From Akkermansia sp. RCC_12PD (lineage in GTDB: Bacteria; Verrucomicrobiota; Verrucomicrobiia; Verrucomicrobiales; Akkermansiaceae): a stretch of 64,000 bases of DNA. Shown one piece after another: positions 26,512 to 34,859 of the stretch (its first letter is position 1; every line of letters begins with the position of its first letter). The notes under the pieces are model-generated. The model saw only the letters and a program-made list of their open reading frames with translations. It was not told the DNA's origin and searched no databases. Where the stretch lies: assembly GCF_036417355.1 (NCBI RefSeq), contig NZ_CP143889.1:2728001-2792000 (forward strand). The letters run 5' to 3'. The position numbers were made by a program, and so were the translations under genes.

Positions 26512-27099
26512 GTCAAGTTGGAGATATTGTGTAATCCTTAACGGATTTGGAATCCGGAGTCAAACTACAATTTTGAGGAGAAAACATTTAGGCTAATTTC
26601 CGTTGTTGGCCAGGAGCATTTTTCACTTGGAAAACGAAGGCTGCCGCCTTCAACGATGAATGATTTCCGAATCTGAGCCAAGGGGAATTTTTCTTTCGCC
26701 TGTGCCGTTCAAGACTTATTGCAAGAGAGAAGAGAGCTCCTTTACTCCCAGTAAATTGCATTTATCAGTAAAACCGGGAAGATTTACTGCGGCACGGAAA
26801 CGTGAAATGCTGAAGCAGACCGAGGAAAGAATCGGCTTATTCCCGTACAGGAACCTTCCGGATTCCAAATCCGGTTTTATTTTCTTCTCTAAAAGGGCAA
26901 AGGAGAGAAGGACAAAGCAAACACGAATCAGGGATGAAATGAGGGTTATTTAATACTTCGCATAATATATGTAATGCAAAATTGAATAGCGATGAAAATA
27001 GATGCTAATCAGTTTGCTGTAAAATAGATAAGAGGTAATCCTGCATTTCAAGACAGGCACGGTTCTCCTGTTGTGAAGCGTTGTTCCAAGGAAGCCGCA
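26512..27099. other. AT-rich intergenic region with paired palindromes, no gene seen
   Basis: This 588-base gap lies between the IdeS-like gene and xerD. A palindromic segment CGGATTTGGAATCCGG occurs at 26542-26557, and its reverse-oriented counterpart CCGGATTCCAAATCCGG occurs at 26858-26874, bracketing 300 bases. One 97-codon frame (26660-26953) has no recognisable features. The AT-rich 26960-27050 part may hold promoter elements. Confidence 0.45.
26858..26885 (+). terminator. Terminator-like hairpin in the IdeS-xerD gap
   Basis: CCGGATT and AATCCGG form a 7-base stem with a 3-base loop (CCA), followed directly by TTTTATTTTC. It could end a short rightward transcript, but no gene is known upstream of it on that strand. 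Confidence 0.4.
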
Positions 27100-27987
27100 T
27101 CATCCTCTGGGATGAAAACGGTGATGGATGGAATTCAGCCGTTGCTGTTCCAGATGCGTGTAAATCTGCGTGGTGGCTATGTCCGAATGTCCCAGCATCT
27201 CCTGGATGATTCGGAGGTCCGCGCCGTTCTCCAGCAAATGCGTGGCAAATGAATGGCGCAGGATATGAGGGAAAACATGCTGGTCAATCCCGGCGGCCCT
27301 GGCGCGCTCCTGAAGGATCTGGCGCACCCGCTCCCTGGTCAATGGCCGTCCCCGCACGGTCAGGAAAATGTGGCTCTTTGTTCCCGGTTTGACCAGTTTG
27401 GGCCTTCCGCGGTCCAGATACGCCTTCAGAGCCTCCAAAGCCGACGTGCCAATGGGAACGAGTCGGGTTTTGTCCCCCTTCCCCAGTACCCGGACGAATG
27501 CTTCATCTGCGTCAAAACTTTCTAATTTGCAATTAATTATCTCACTTACACGCATCCCGCAGGCATAAATCATCTCCAGCAGGGCCCGGTCTCTGCATCC
27601 CAGTGGAATATCCTGAATGTCAATACTTTCAAGAAGTTTTGAGACGGTATGCTGATCCAGCACATGAGGCAGTGTCAGACCCTGCCGCGGCATTTCCATG
27701 AATGCGGAGGGATCCTTCTCCAGAATACCCGTTCCGGCCAGCCAGCGGAAAAAAATGCGCAGATGCACCATTTCCACGCGCATGGAGCTGCGTGCCATGC
27801 CGCGGGACTGCAAATGCCGGAGGAATTCTGCCAGACTGCCTGTATCCACCCGGGAAGGATCCGCATCCCCTTCCCCCAGAAACCGGGAAAATTCTTCCAG
27901 GGTCTGCCTGACGGAGATCTGGTAGGCCGCACTCAAACCTTTTTCCGCAGCCAGAAAGCGGATGAAACGTTCTATGTGCACCTGCAT
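27100..27987 (-). CDS. xerD: Site-specific tyrosine recombinase
   Basis: A 295-residue integrase-fold recombinase that resolves chromosome dimers at dif with its partner XerC. The SAM-like N-terminal domain (about 1-90) and catalytic domain carry the full set: R146 (ACGMRVSEI), a lysine in VLGKGDKTRLVP, H241-x-x-R244 (FPHILRHSFATHLL), H267 (MLGHSDI) and nucleophile Y276 (TTQIYTHL). The size and the absence of phage genes nearby favour the housekeeping XerD over a phage integrase, though XerC cannot be excluded. It lies about 30 bases downstream of the methylase gene on the same strand. Confidence 0.88.
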   Translation of the reverse strand: MQVHIERFIRFLAAEKGLSAAYQISVRQTLEEFSRFLGEGDADPSRVDTGSLAEFLRHLQSRGMARSSMRVEMVHLRIFFRWLAGTGILEKDPSAFMEMPRQGLTLPHVLDQHTVSKLLESIDIQDIPLGCRDRALLEMIYACGMRVSEIINCKLESFDADEAFVRVLGKGDKTRLVPIGTSALEALKAYLDRGRPKLVKPGTKSHIFLTVRGRPLTRERVRQILQERARAAGIDQHVFPHILRHSFATHLLENGADLRIIQEMLGHSDIATTQIYTHLEQQRLNSIHHRFHPRG

Positions 27988-28014
27988 GCCGAATCCTCCT
28001 CCCTTGTCCCGTCT

Positions 28015-29148
28015 TTAAAAGCGTTCCACCAGAAACAGGAACTCCGTCACATTCTGGGGGCGGTTCTTTAAATTCCTGCTTCCCCGGAAGGTGGCGTAAG
28101 GCGTTTCCAGCGTGGCAATGTGTCCCAGCTTGGCCAGGAAAGCCGTCATTTCCTCATAACCGATGAAACCTTCCGAACTGTAGGACAACAGAATGAATTT
28201 GGCAGGACAGGATTCCAGCAAATGGAATAATGACTCCGTGGCCTGCTGACGGCTGTTGTACGTGGAGCGTTTCCAGTCCTTCGGAATGCCGGAAACGCGG
28301 CTGATCTTTTCCGGCCGTTTGTAGGAAGACAGCAAATTCAGCATGAAATAGTTGGAGCCGTACGGATGCTGGTTGTAGGGAGGGTCTAGGTACACAACGT
28401 CCATCTCCGGCAATTCCTCCGCCAGCTCGTTGGCGTCCCGGCAATGGATGGAATACCGGCAGTCGAACCTAGAGAACACGGGAAATTGCAGGGAAATGTC
28501 CCCCAGAATGCGGCTCAAGGCGTTTCCTCCCGAACCGCCGAATTTTCCGACCCCCTGCTTGTCCTTGTAAAATCCCTTGAACACGCCTGCCGTATTGGCA
28601 TGAATGGAGGCTTCCGCCAGCAAAGGGGCAATGAAGTACGGCCGTACTTCCTCTGGCAGCAGATTGATGGTCTGGCGCGCCGTGTCCAGATAAAGGGCAT
28701 TCCGGCGCGTGTAAAAAACGCGGTCTTCCGCCGTGATGCGTTCCGGATTCCGGGGAGCGTACAGCTCCGTAATGAAACCGGGGGATTCATGAGTTTCCAT
28801 ATACCGCAGCAGACGCCTGTAATGCCTTTCCAGCTCCAGGCCGTCCACTTCTCCGGAGTTGCTCAAATAACAGGTGTTGACGAGTCGGCTGTATTCTTCC
28901 AGATCATTGACGATTAGTTCTTCCGAATGTTTTTTCAGGAAGCGGGCCACAATGCCGCTGCCGGAAAACAAATCTCCAGCCTTGAGATGCTCCTTCCCCA
29001 GGCGGCCCTTCACATATTTGAGTCCGCGTCCCAGGAAATTCAGCAGGGAACGCTTGTTCCCCAAGTAAGTTACAATCTGTTCAGTCAGGTATCTGGGGTC
29101 TTCCTCTATCTCGGTCGAAAGAGCGGATAATAGCGCATTAGGGGTCAT
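28015..29148 (-). CDS. D12-class (Dam-like) DNA adenine methylase, orphan
   Basis: A 377-residue N6-adenine methyltransferase. The AdoMet-binding motif reads DLFSGSGIVARF at residues 59-70, and the catalytic motif DPPY is at 255-258 (VVYLDPPYNQHPYGSNYF); YLGNKRSLLNFL near residue 29 is typical of the alpha-type order. The region between 120 and 220 should contain the target-recognition domain; the recognised sequence cannot be read. No restriction endonuclease gene is adjacent, so it is either an orphan regulator or part of a lost restriction system. The ATG at 29148 is preferred over a TTG two codons earlier. Confidence 0.85.
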   Translation of the reverse strand: MTPNALLSALSTEIEEDPRYLTEQIVTYLGNKRSLLNFLGRGLKYVKGRLGKEHLKAGDLFSGSGIVARFLKKHSEELIVNDLEEYSRLVNTCYLSNSGEVDGLELERHYRRLLRYMETHESPGFITELYAPRNPERITAEDRVFYTRRNALYLDTARQTINLLPEEVRPYFIAPLLAEASIHANTAGVFKGFYKDKQGVGKFGGSGGNALSRILGDISLQFPVFSRFDCRYSIHCRDANELAEELPEMDVVYLDPPYNQHPYGSNYFMLNLLSSYKRPEKISRVSGIPKDWKRSTYNSRQQATESLFHLLESCPAKFILLSYSSEGFIGYEEMTAFLAKLGHIATLETPYATFRGSRNLKNRPQNVTEFLFLVERF

Positions 29149-29467
29149 AAGCAAGCCGCGCCAGCATACGGCACTGAGGCCTTCCCGTCAAGTTGAGCCG
29201 ATGAATAAGAAATGGAACGGGATTTAAGTATTCATCAGGGATTCCGGCTGTGGCAGATGCGCTTTTTGAACCCTTCCCGGAAAGGTCAATCGTTCCACAG
29301 AAAACTGCCTGCGCCCAGCGGACTTCCTGTAGATGAACCTGTTTTTTATTTGCTGTTTTGGAAAGGCGATCCCATGGATGGCATCTCCTTTTCCGAAAGA
29401 GCTCTCCTGCCTTCCTCTGAAGAAAGGTCTTTTCAAGCCGGAAACACATGTTATATTTTCAATAATC
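29149..29467. other. Intergenic region, no gene seen
   Basis: A 319-base divergent promoter region between the methylase and the secreted coiled-coil protein gene. Short frames here show no recognisable product. TTATATT at about 29451-29457 is a possible -10 element for the gene starting at 29468, which would then have a very short leader. Confidence 0.35.
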
Positions 29468-30067
29468 ATGAAAACCCGTTTACTACCCTGCACGCTGGCG
29501 TGCGTGCTCATGGCAGCCATGCCCGGCTTTTCCGGGCCGGAAGATGACTTTTATGAAGCCAACTTGACGCTCACGCGCGCCGGCCGCCTGGAAAAGGAGG
29601 GCGACTTCAAGGGAGCCCTGGAAAGCAGTGAAAAAGCGGCCCGGCTTCTGCAAGCCCTGAAGCAGTCCTCTCCCGACTGGAACCCCTCCTGGATAGCGTC
29701 CAAGCTGGAAAATGCCTCCCAAATCCGGGAACGCGTGGAACCGCTGGCGCAAAAAGCCCCCGAACCTAAAAAAAAGGAAGACCATTCCCTGAAGCCGGGA
29801 GAATGGAGGGACGTGACCTTTGAACGGGCCTACAAGGCCCACGAACAGCAACAACTGGCTGTCAGGCAGGCTCCCCCCGCCCCGGTGGCAGCCCCGGTTT
29901 CCGTGTCTTCTCCCGCGGCATCCCAACGGATCGCTCCCTCCGGCAGGCGTGCGGAGGTGCGCATCGTCCAGCCGCCGGCATCCGTCGTTCCCAGACGCAC
30001 TCCGGAACCCACCAGGGTGCCTCCGCCGCGGTCGGACCACGGCGGCCGCTTCCGCATCGGCGGTTGA
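29468..30067 (+). CDS. Secreted helical protein with Pro-rich tail, unknown function
   Basis: A 199-residue protein, not recognised. The start at 29468 gives a signal peptide (MKTRLLPCTLACVLMAAMPGFS). Residues 25-85 form helices with a TPR-like pattern (RAGRLEKEGDFKGALESSEK), suggesting one or two tetratricopeptide units. The rest (about 115-199) is Pro, Ala and Arg-rich and probably disordered. It stands alone on the plus strand. It might be a scaffold or accessory of an envelope complex, but nothing nearby supports a particular role. Confidence 0.6.
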   Translation: MKTRLLPCTLACVLMAAMPGFSGPEDDFYEANLTLTRAGRLEKEGDFKGALESSEKAARLLQALKQSSPDWNPSWIASKLENASQIRERVEPLAQKAPEPKKKEDHSLKPGEWRDVTFERAYKAHEQQQLAVRQAPPAPVAAPVSVSSPAASQRIAPSGRRAEVRIVQPPASVVPRRTPEPTRVPPPRSDHGGRFRIGG

Positions 30068-30304
30068 AGGGGGACGGTCTTGGGCACAAACCCCTGCTCC
30101 ATGTTGAAAGAGACAGGGACGAGGGAGCCGTGATCTTTTTGCCTTCAAAAAGTCACTGACAATTGCAGCCTCTTTAACATGTCGGCTATCTGCGTATTTG
30201 TATCTTCCGTTCCATGAACGGAGGCCTTGGTTCTCATGGATGAATGCTTCCCCCGTACCGGGGAAAAGATCAGCGTCTCCGTTGAAACGCGCATTCCCTT
30301 GCGA
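30068..30304. other. Intergenic stretch, no gene seen
   Basis: Together with the terminator that follows, this is a 300-base gap between convergent genes. No open frame with recognisable content, repeat or RNA gene was found. Confidence 0.4.
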
Positions 30305-30341
30305 CAAAAAAAGAGCCGTCTCCCTGCTGGGGACGGCTCTT
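30305..30341 (-). terminator. Terminator of the GGGtGRT gene
   Basis: On the minus strand AAGAGCCGTC and GACGGCTCTT form a 10-base stem followed by seven T. It lies about 30 bases after the stop of the GGGtGRT gene. Confidence 0.88.
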
Positions 30342-30369
30342 GATATAAAGGCGTTTGCCTTAAAGACGA

Positions 30370-31371
30370 TTAGTTCTTGGCGGCTTCTTCAATCGCCACG
30401 GCCACGGCCACGGAGGCGCCGACCATGGGGTTGTTGCCCATGCCGATGAGGCCCATCATTTCCACGTGGGCGGGCACGGAAGAGGAACCGGCGAACTGGG
30501 CGTCGGAGTGCATGCGGCCCATGGTATCGGTCATGCCGTAGGAGGCTGGGCCGGCGGCCATGTTGTCCGGGTGCAGGGTACGGCCCGTACCGCCTCCGGA
30601 AGCCACGGAGAAGTACTTCTTGCCCTTCTCGTTGCATTCCTTCTTGTAAGTGCCGGCCACCGGGTGCTGGAAGCGGGTGGGGTTGGTGGAGTTGCCGGTG
30701 ATGGAAACGTCCACGCCTTCATGCCACATGACGGCCACGCCTTCGCGCACGTCGTCGCAGCCGTATACGCGCACGGCGGCCTTCGGTCCTTTGGAGAAGG
30801 CTTTTTCCTGCACGATGTTCAGCTTGCCCGTGGCGTAGTCGAACTTGGTCTGCACGTACGTGAACCCGTTGATGCGGGAGATGATGTAGGCGGCGTCCTT
30901 GCCGAGGCCGTTCAGGCAGACGCGGAGGTCCTGCTTGCGGACGCGGTTGGCGGACTTGGCGATGCCGATGGCGCCTTCGGCGGCGGCAAAGGATTCGTGG
31001 CCGGCCAGGAAGCAGAAGCATTCCGTTTCGTCGCGCAGGAGCATGGCGGCCAGGTTGCCGTGGCCCAGGCCCACCTTGCGGTCGTCGGCCACGGAGCCGG
31101 GAATGCAGAAGGACTGGAGTCCTTCTCCGATGGCTTCAGCGGCGTCGGCGGCCTTCGTGCAGCCCTTCTTGATGGCGATGGCGGCGCCCACCACATAGGC
31201 CCAGCCGGCGTTTTCAAAGGCGATCGGCTGGATTCCGTTGACGATTTCACGGACGTTGATGCCTTTGGAAAGGCAGAGCTGTTCCGCTTCTTCAATGGAA
31301 CCGATGCCGTACTTGGCCAGGGCTTCGTTAATCTGCTTAATGCGGCGGTCGTAGGATTCGAAAAGAGGCAT
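30370..31371 (-). CDS. GGGtGRT family protein
   Basis: A 333-residue protein of the family named after its motif, seen here as GGGTGRTLHPDN. The rest is Gly/Ala-rich with several cysteines (ECFCFLAGHESF, CIPGSVADDRKVG), and the sequence is highly conserved-looking with little low complexity. The family is found in anaerobes next to a NifU-like scaffold, as here; its reaction is not established. The gene is downstream of that scaffold gene by 45 bases, and a strong terminator follows, so the two form a compact operon. An Fe-S or redox role is an inference from the neighbour. Confidence 0.8.
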   Translation of the reverse strand: MPLFESYDRRIKQINEALAKYGIGSIEEAEQLCLSKGINVREIVNGIQPIAFENAGWAYVVGAAIAIKKGCTKAADAAEAIGEGLQSFCIPGSVADDRKVGLGHGNLAAMLLRDETECFCFLAGHESFAAAEGAIGIAKSANRVRKQDLRVCLNGLGKDAAYIISRINGFTYVQTKFDYATGKLNIVQEKAFSKGPKAAVRVYGCDDVREGVAVMWHEGVDVSITGNSTNPTRFQHPVAGTYKKECNEKGKKYFSVASGGGTGRTLHPDNMAAGPASYGMTDTMGRMHSDAQFAGSSSVPAHVEMMGLIGMGNNPMVGASVAVAVAIEEAAKN

Positions 31372-31416
31372 AATGGTAATAGTGCTTGAAGTTGATATAC
31401 TCTTTTTAATTCAATC

Positions 31417-32109
31417 TCATTCGTGACGAGGATCGATGTACTTGGCGGCCTCGTCGAAACGACCGTAATTGCCCGTGCACTTGGCGACGGCTTCGTTGGC
31501 GTCCATGCCTTTCTTGATCATTTCCATCATGGGGCCCATGCGGACGAATTCATAACCGATGATTTCACCGTCTTCATCCAGAGCCAGCTTGGTAATGTAC
31601 CCTTCGGCCATTTCCAGGTAGCGGGGGCCCTTGGCGCGGGTGCCGTACAGGGTGCCGATCTGGGAGCGGAGGCCCTTGCCGAGGTCTTCAAGGCCGGCTC
31701 CAATGGGCAGGCCGCCTTCGGAAAAGGCACTCTGGGTGCGGCCGTACACGATCTGCAGGAACAGTTCGCGCATGGCGGTGTTGATGGCGTCGCACACGAG
31801 GTCCGTGTTCATCGCTTCCAGCACGGTCTTGCCGGGCAGGATTTCCGCGGCCATGGCGGCGGAATGGGTCATGCCGGAGCAGCCGCTGGTTTCCACAAGG
31901 GCTTCTTCAACGATGCCGTTCTTGACATTCAGCGTCAGCTTGCAGGTGCCCTGCTGGGGAGCGCACCAGCCCACGCCGTGGGTCAGGCCGGAAATGTCCG
32001 TGATCTCCTTGGATTGAGTCCAGTTGCCTTCCTGGGGGATGGGGGCCGGACCATGGTTGCAGCCTTTCTTGACGCAACACATTTGTTCGATTTCGTGTGT
32101 AAACTGCAT
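31417..32109 (-). CDS. NifU/IscU-like iron-sulfur scaffold protein
   Basis: A 230-residue protein with an IscU/NifU-type fold in its first half: GWCAPQQGTCKLTLNV, then ALVETSGCSGMTHS, with Cys residues where the scaffold family holds its cluster, and a third Cys late (AVAKCTGNYG). The N-terminus carries additional cysteines (CCVKKGCNHG). This family is annotated as an Fe-S cluster assembly scaffold found paired with GGGtGRT proteins, and the two genes are adjacent here. Whether it delivers clusters to general apoenzymes or specifically to its partner is unknown. Confidence 0.8.
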   Translation of the reverse strand: MQFTHEIEQMCCVKKGCNHGPAPIPQEGNWTQSKEITDISGLTHGVGWCAPQQGTCKLTLNVKNGIVEEALVETSGCSGMTHSAAMAAEILPGKTVLEAMNTDLVCDAINTAMRELFLQIVYGRTQSAFSEGGLPIGAGLEDLGKGLRSQIGTLYGTRAKGPRYLEMAEGYITKLALDEDGEIIGYEFVRMGPMMEMIKKGMDANEAVAKCTGNYGRFDEAAKYIDPRHE

Positions 32110-32265
32110 GGTTTTAGGATGTTAATATGAAGGCGGCCCTGCAGTCATCGGACAGTGCCGCCTTGTAGCGGCACGGATCATATCAGCAAATCCCGGAATG
32201 GCAAACACGAATGATTGAAAACCGGGAGAAAACCCTCATAATCAGTCCGCAGTCCCCTTCCCTGC

Positions 32266-33123
32266 ATGAGAACGCGGCATCGTCATCCACTTCTCAACAA
32301 ACTTGCAATCATCTCTGTCTTAATACTCATGATTGACGGTGCATGGACCATGTGGGGAAAGAAGGGAGAGCCCGGGCGTGTGCAGACCGTCACGACCGCC
32401 CTGGACCTGCCCCAGTGGGCGGCGGAATCCGGCCCTCCACTGCGGGTTGCCGTGGCCGGGGACTTCCACCTGCGCCCGCGCGGCGGCAGGCAGGCGCGCA
32501 TGTACATGGGAAAAATCATGGAGTCCCGGCCGGACATGATCTTTCTGCTGGGAGACTATGCCAACGGGCACACCCGGAAAAGCAGCATGAGCCCGGAAAA
32601 GGCGCGGGACTACTTCCGAATGCTCAGGGCTCCGCTGGGCATCTTTGCCGTGCAGGGCAACCATGACCAGTACTACGGATGGGAGTCGTGGAAAAACATG
32701 TTCGCGGACCTGGGCATCTGCGCGATGTGGAACGACTCCTTTCTTCTCCATCTGCCGGGTGGCAGAAAGCTCCAGCTTTCCTCCGTGCGGGACGACTACC
32801 ACATGAGGATCAGGCCGGAGGAACTCCCGTTGCGCCTCTCCCCGTCCATCCCCCACATTCTCCTCTCCCATGTGCCGGACATCTTCCCCCTGCTGAAGCC
32901 CGGCACGGCGGACGCCGTCATCAGTGCCCACACCCACGGCGGCCAGATCTGCCTGCCCGGCGGCATTCCCCTGGGCTGCATCTCCCGGGAAAAAGTCAAA
33001 TTCACCTACCCCTGGTCCCGCTTGAACGGCACCCCCTTTCTGATCACCAGGGGGCTGGGATGCAGCGTACTGCCCCTGCGCCTCTGCTGCCCTCCGGAAA
33101 TCATCGTGCTGGAAATCCGTTAA
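32266..33123 (+). CDS. Membrane-anchored metallophosphoesterase
   Basis: A 285-residue calcineurin-like phosphoesterase. An N-terminal hydrophobic segment (LAIISVLILMIDGAWTM, residues 12-28) anchors it. The metal motifs are all visible: GDFHLRP, LLGDY, GNHD, LLSHVPD and AHTHGGQ. The layout resembles YaeI-like and LpxG-like enzymes that act on phospholipid or lipid A precursors in the envelope, but the substrate is not defined by the motifs. It starts a two-gene plus-strand pair, with the next gene 31 bases downstream. Confidence 0.85.
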   Translation: MRTRHRHPLLNKLAIISVLILMIDGAWTMWGKKGEPGRVQTVTTALDLPQWAAESGPPLRVAVAGDFHLRPRGGRQARMYMGKIMESRPDMIFLLGDYANGHTRKSSMSPEKARDYFRMLRAPLGIFAVQGNHDQYYGWESWKNMFADLGICAMWNDSFLLHLPGGRKLQLSSVRDDYHMRIRPEELPLRLSPSIPHILLSHVPDIFPLLKPGTADAVISAHTHGGQICLPGGIPLGCISREKVKFTYPWSRLNGTPFLITRGLGCSVLPLRLCCPPEIIVLEIR

Positions 33124-33154
33124 ACAAATCAACTCCCTCCAACTCTGACCGCCT

Positions 33155-33763
33155 GTGAAAAACATCCTTCCCTTCTCTTATTCACATTGTATTTACATCT
33201 TGTTGACAATAGCCGGTACGGCCGCCTGCCTGGAATCGTGCTCCGCACCCGCTGCCGCGTCGGCTGCCGTGGCCTCCTGGTACGAAGAAACCCTTTACGA
33301 AGGCAAGCCCTTCTACGTCACCAAAAACGCCGTAAGTTGGAAAAGCGGCAGAAAAAACGCGGACTTCGGCCATTGGACAGCCGTCAGCGTCTATGACCCT
33401 GCCGTGTATATGAAAGCGGAAGGCAGGCAATTCACCATCGGTTCCGGCTACGGATGGGATGGCGTCACGTGGGGAGCCACCCCGCCGGACATGCTCCTCC
33501 CTTCCCTGTTCCACGACGCCATGCTCCACGCCAAAATGAACGGCGCCTCCATCGCCAGAAGCCAGATAGACCTGGCCTTCTACGACCTCATGACCGCCCA
33601 GCATGCCGGCCGCAAGGGAATCTACTACCGTTTCGTGCGCCTCTTCGGCTGGTGCTTCACCTTCTCCCAGCACCCGCGGACATTGACAATCCACCGGGAG
33701 GGCTCCGGAGCTGAATCACTTTTCCGGAAACCATGCCGTTCCGATGGCGGCCATGGCGCCTGA
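33155..33763 (+). CDS. DUF1353-like secreted or lipoprotein
   Basis: A 202-residue protein with a probable GTG start at 33155. The N-terminal stretch (HCIYILLTIAGTAACLESC) can be a signal peptide, and LESC could be a lipobox. The segment GYGWDGVTWGATPPDMLLP followed by SLFHDAMLHA and IARSQIDLAFYDLM resembles DUF1353, a family common in phage and bacteria whose His/Asp pattern is suggestive of a hydrolase; function is unproven. It lies 31 bases after the phosphoesterase gene. Confidence 0.55.
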   Translation: MKNILPFSYSHCIYILLTIAGTAACLESCSAPAAASAAVASWYEETLYEGKPFYVTKNAVSWKSGRKNADFGHWTAVSVYDPAVYMKAEGRQFTIGSGYGWDGVTWGATPPDMLLPSLFHDAMLHAKMNGASIARSQIDLAFYDLMTAQHAGRKGIYYRFVRLFGWCFTFSQHPRTLTIHREGSGAESLFRKPCRSDGGHGA

Positions 33764-33922
33764 TACTCCTTGACTCCAGAGACAGACACTTTCGTCTTTT
33801 CCCTTCCTCTGAATGATTCAGCCAGTTGAACATGAAAAAGCTGGCAATCCTGCCTCAAGTAAGGCTTTTCCGGACAGTCTGCGGAGGGAATGAGGATTTA
33901 ACTTTAAACAGTCGGTTTTGGC

Positions 33923-33951
33923 TTGTCTTTGTAATTAGTTTAAACTAACTT
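33923..33951 (+). promoter_or_regulatory. Candidate flavodoxin promoter with palindromic operator
   Basis: TTGTCT (33923-33928) and TAACTT (33946-33951) are spaced by 17 bases. A perfect 14-base palindrome TTAGTTTAAACTAA (33935-33948) covers the spacer and the start of the -10, where a repressor would block polymerase. The flavodoxin starts 28 bases downstream. Iron or redox control would be typical for a flavodoxin, but the binding protein is unknown. Confidence 0.4.
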
Positions 33952-33978
33952 TTGGTGTCACAACAAACATAAACATCC

Positions 33979-34380
33979 ATGAAAGTCACCATCATCTACG
34001 GAACGGAAACAGGAAACTCGGAAAGTCTGGCCCGTGAGGCAAATGTTATTGATATGGAGTATGTAACAGTGGAACAATTAAAAAACGGTGGAGCTTTGTT
34101 GATTATCACCAGTACCTGGGGAGACGGGGAGCCTCCTTCCAATGCGGAAACGCTGTACCAGGCATTGAAGAACTCCTCGGAAGACCTGTCCGCAGTCAAC
34201 TATGCCGTCTTTGCGCTTGGCGACGGATTCTATGAACACTTCTGCCGGGCAGGCAAGGACTTTGATGCCTTTCTGGAACGTTTGAAGGCGCAAAGGCTGA
34301 TGCCGGTGGTCCTGTCAGATGGGGACCACGATGATACCTTTCCTGAATGGGTGGATGCCGTGGCGGAAACACTCTCCTGA
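33979..34380 (+). CDS. Flavodoxin, short form
   Basis: A 133-residue FMN electron carrier. The phosphate loop reads YGTETGNSES at residues 7-16 and the aromatic loops TSTWGDGEPP and ALGDGFYEHFC match the family. It lacks about 10-14 residues between the first helix and second strand (SLAREANVIDMEY), where most flavodoxins have a longer helix, so this looks like an in-frame deletion or a shorter subfamily. It could replace ferredoxin under iron limitation. It is monocistronic, with a palindrome at its promoter. Confidence 0.88.
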   Translation: MKVTIIYGTETGNSESLAREANVIDMEYVTVEQLKNGGALLIITSTWGDGEPPSNAETLYQALKNSSEDLSAVNYAVFALGDGFYEHFCRAGKDFDAFLERLKAQRLMPVVLSDGDHDDTFPEWVDAVAETLS

Positions 34381-34569
34381 GGGATATTTCTTCTTTTACG
34401 GCATGCGGAGGGTCTCATCCCTTTATCAGGCCAATTTCTTAAAGGGGCTCCTCTTTCCGGCGTCACGCGGGGGGGGAGCGCTCTTTGTTCTGAAAAGAAA
34501 AACCTCAGCAAATAATCGGCTGCTGCCGGGAACAGGGAATCCTGACGCTTATAACTTGCTTTTTCCGAA

Positions 34570-34800
34570 TTAATGAAAAATCACTTCAAAAGTGAAATAT
34601 GGTCTTATCTCCAGGGCCTTGTCATAACTCTCCAGCGCTTCATCCTTCCTTCCAAGATTGTTCACTACATTCTCTCTTTGGAAATAAGCCCTGGTATTTT
34701 CAGGATCAAGAGTATCTCATGCTCCCATTTTTCCAGTTTCTCCTTCAGCTTTTCTTTATTGTCAAAATCAATCTTGAATATACCCGATACTACCTAACGG
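34570..34800 (-). pseudogene. Remnant of a TPR-repeat protein
   Basis: Reading the minus strand, FDNKEKLKEKLEKWEHEI in one frame is followed, after a shift at about 34715, by LDPENTRAYFQ and NLGRKDEALESYDKALEI in another, ending at a TAA at 34570-34572. The second part is a typical tetratricopeptide repeat. An upstream TAG and the frameshift mean no intact product; no start codon is visible. It is the 3' end of a decayed TPR gene in an AT-rich gap. Confidence 0.65.
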
Positions 34801-34859
34801 CAAAATCTTTGAAAAGACGATAATGGAAATGGAAACCATTTAGCGGGAAAAAGAACCGT

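Noticed and set aside
26660-26953. A 97-codon frame in the IdeS-xerD gap
   Set aside because: No signal, motif or family resemblance; a terminator-like hairpin lies inside it.
27100-27987. Phage or island integrase
   Set aside because: No phage genes, attachment repeats or tRNA nearby; size and motifs fit housekeeping XerD.
34573-34797. Hydrophobic plus-strand frame
   Set aside because: It is the antisense reading of the TPR remnant on the minus strand.
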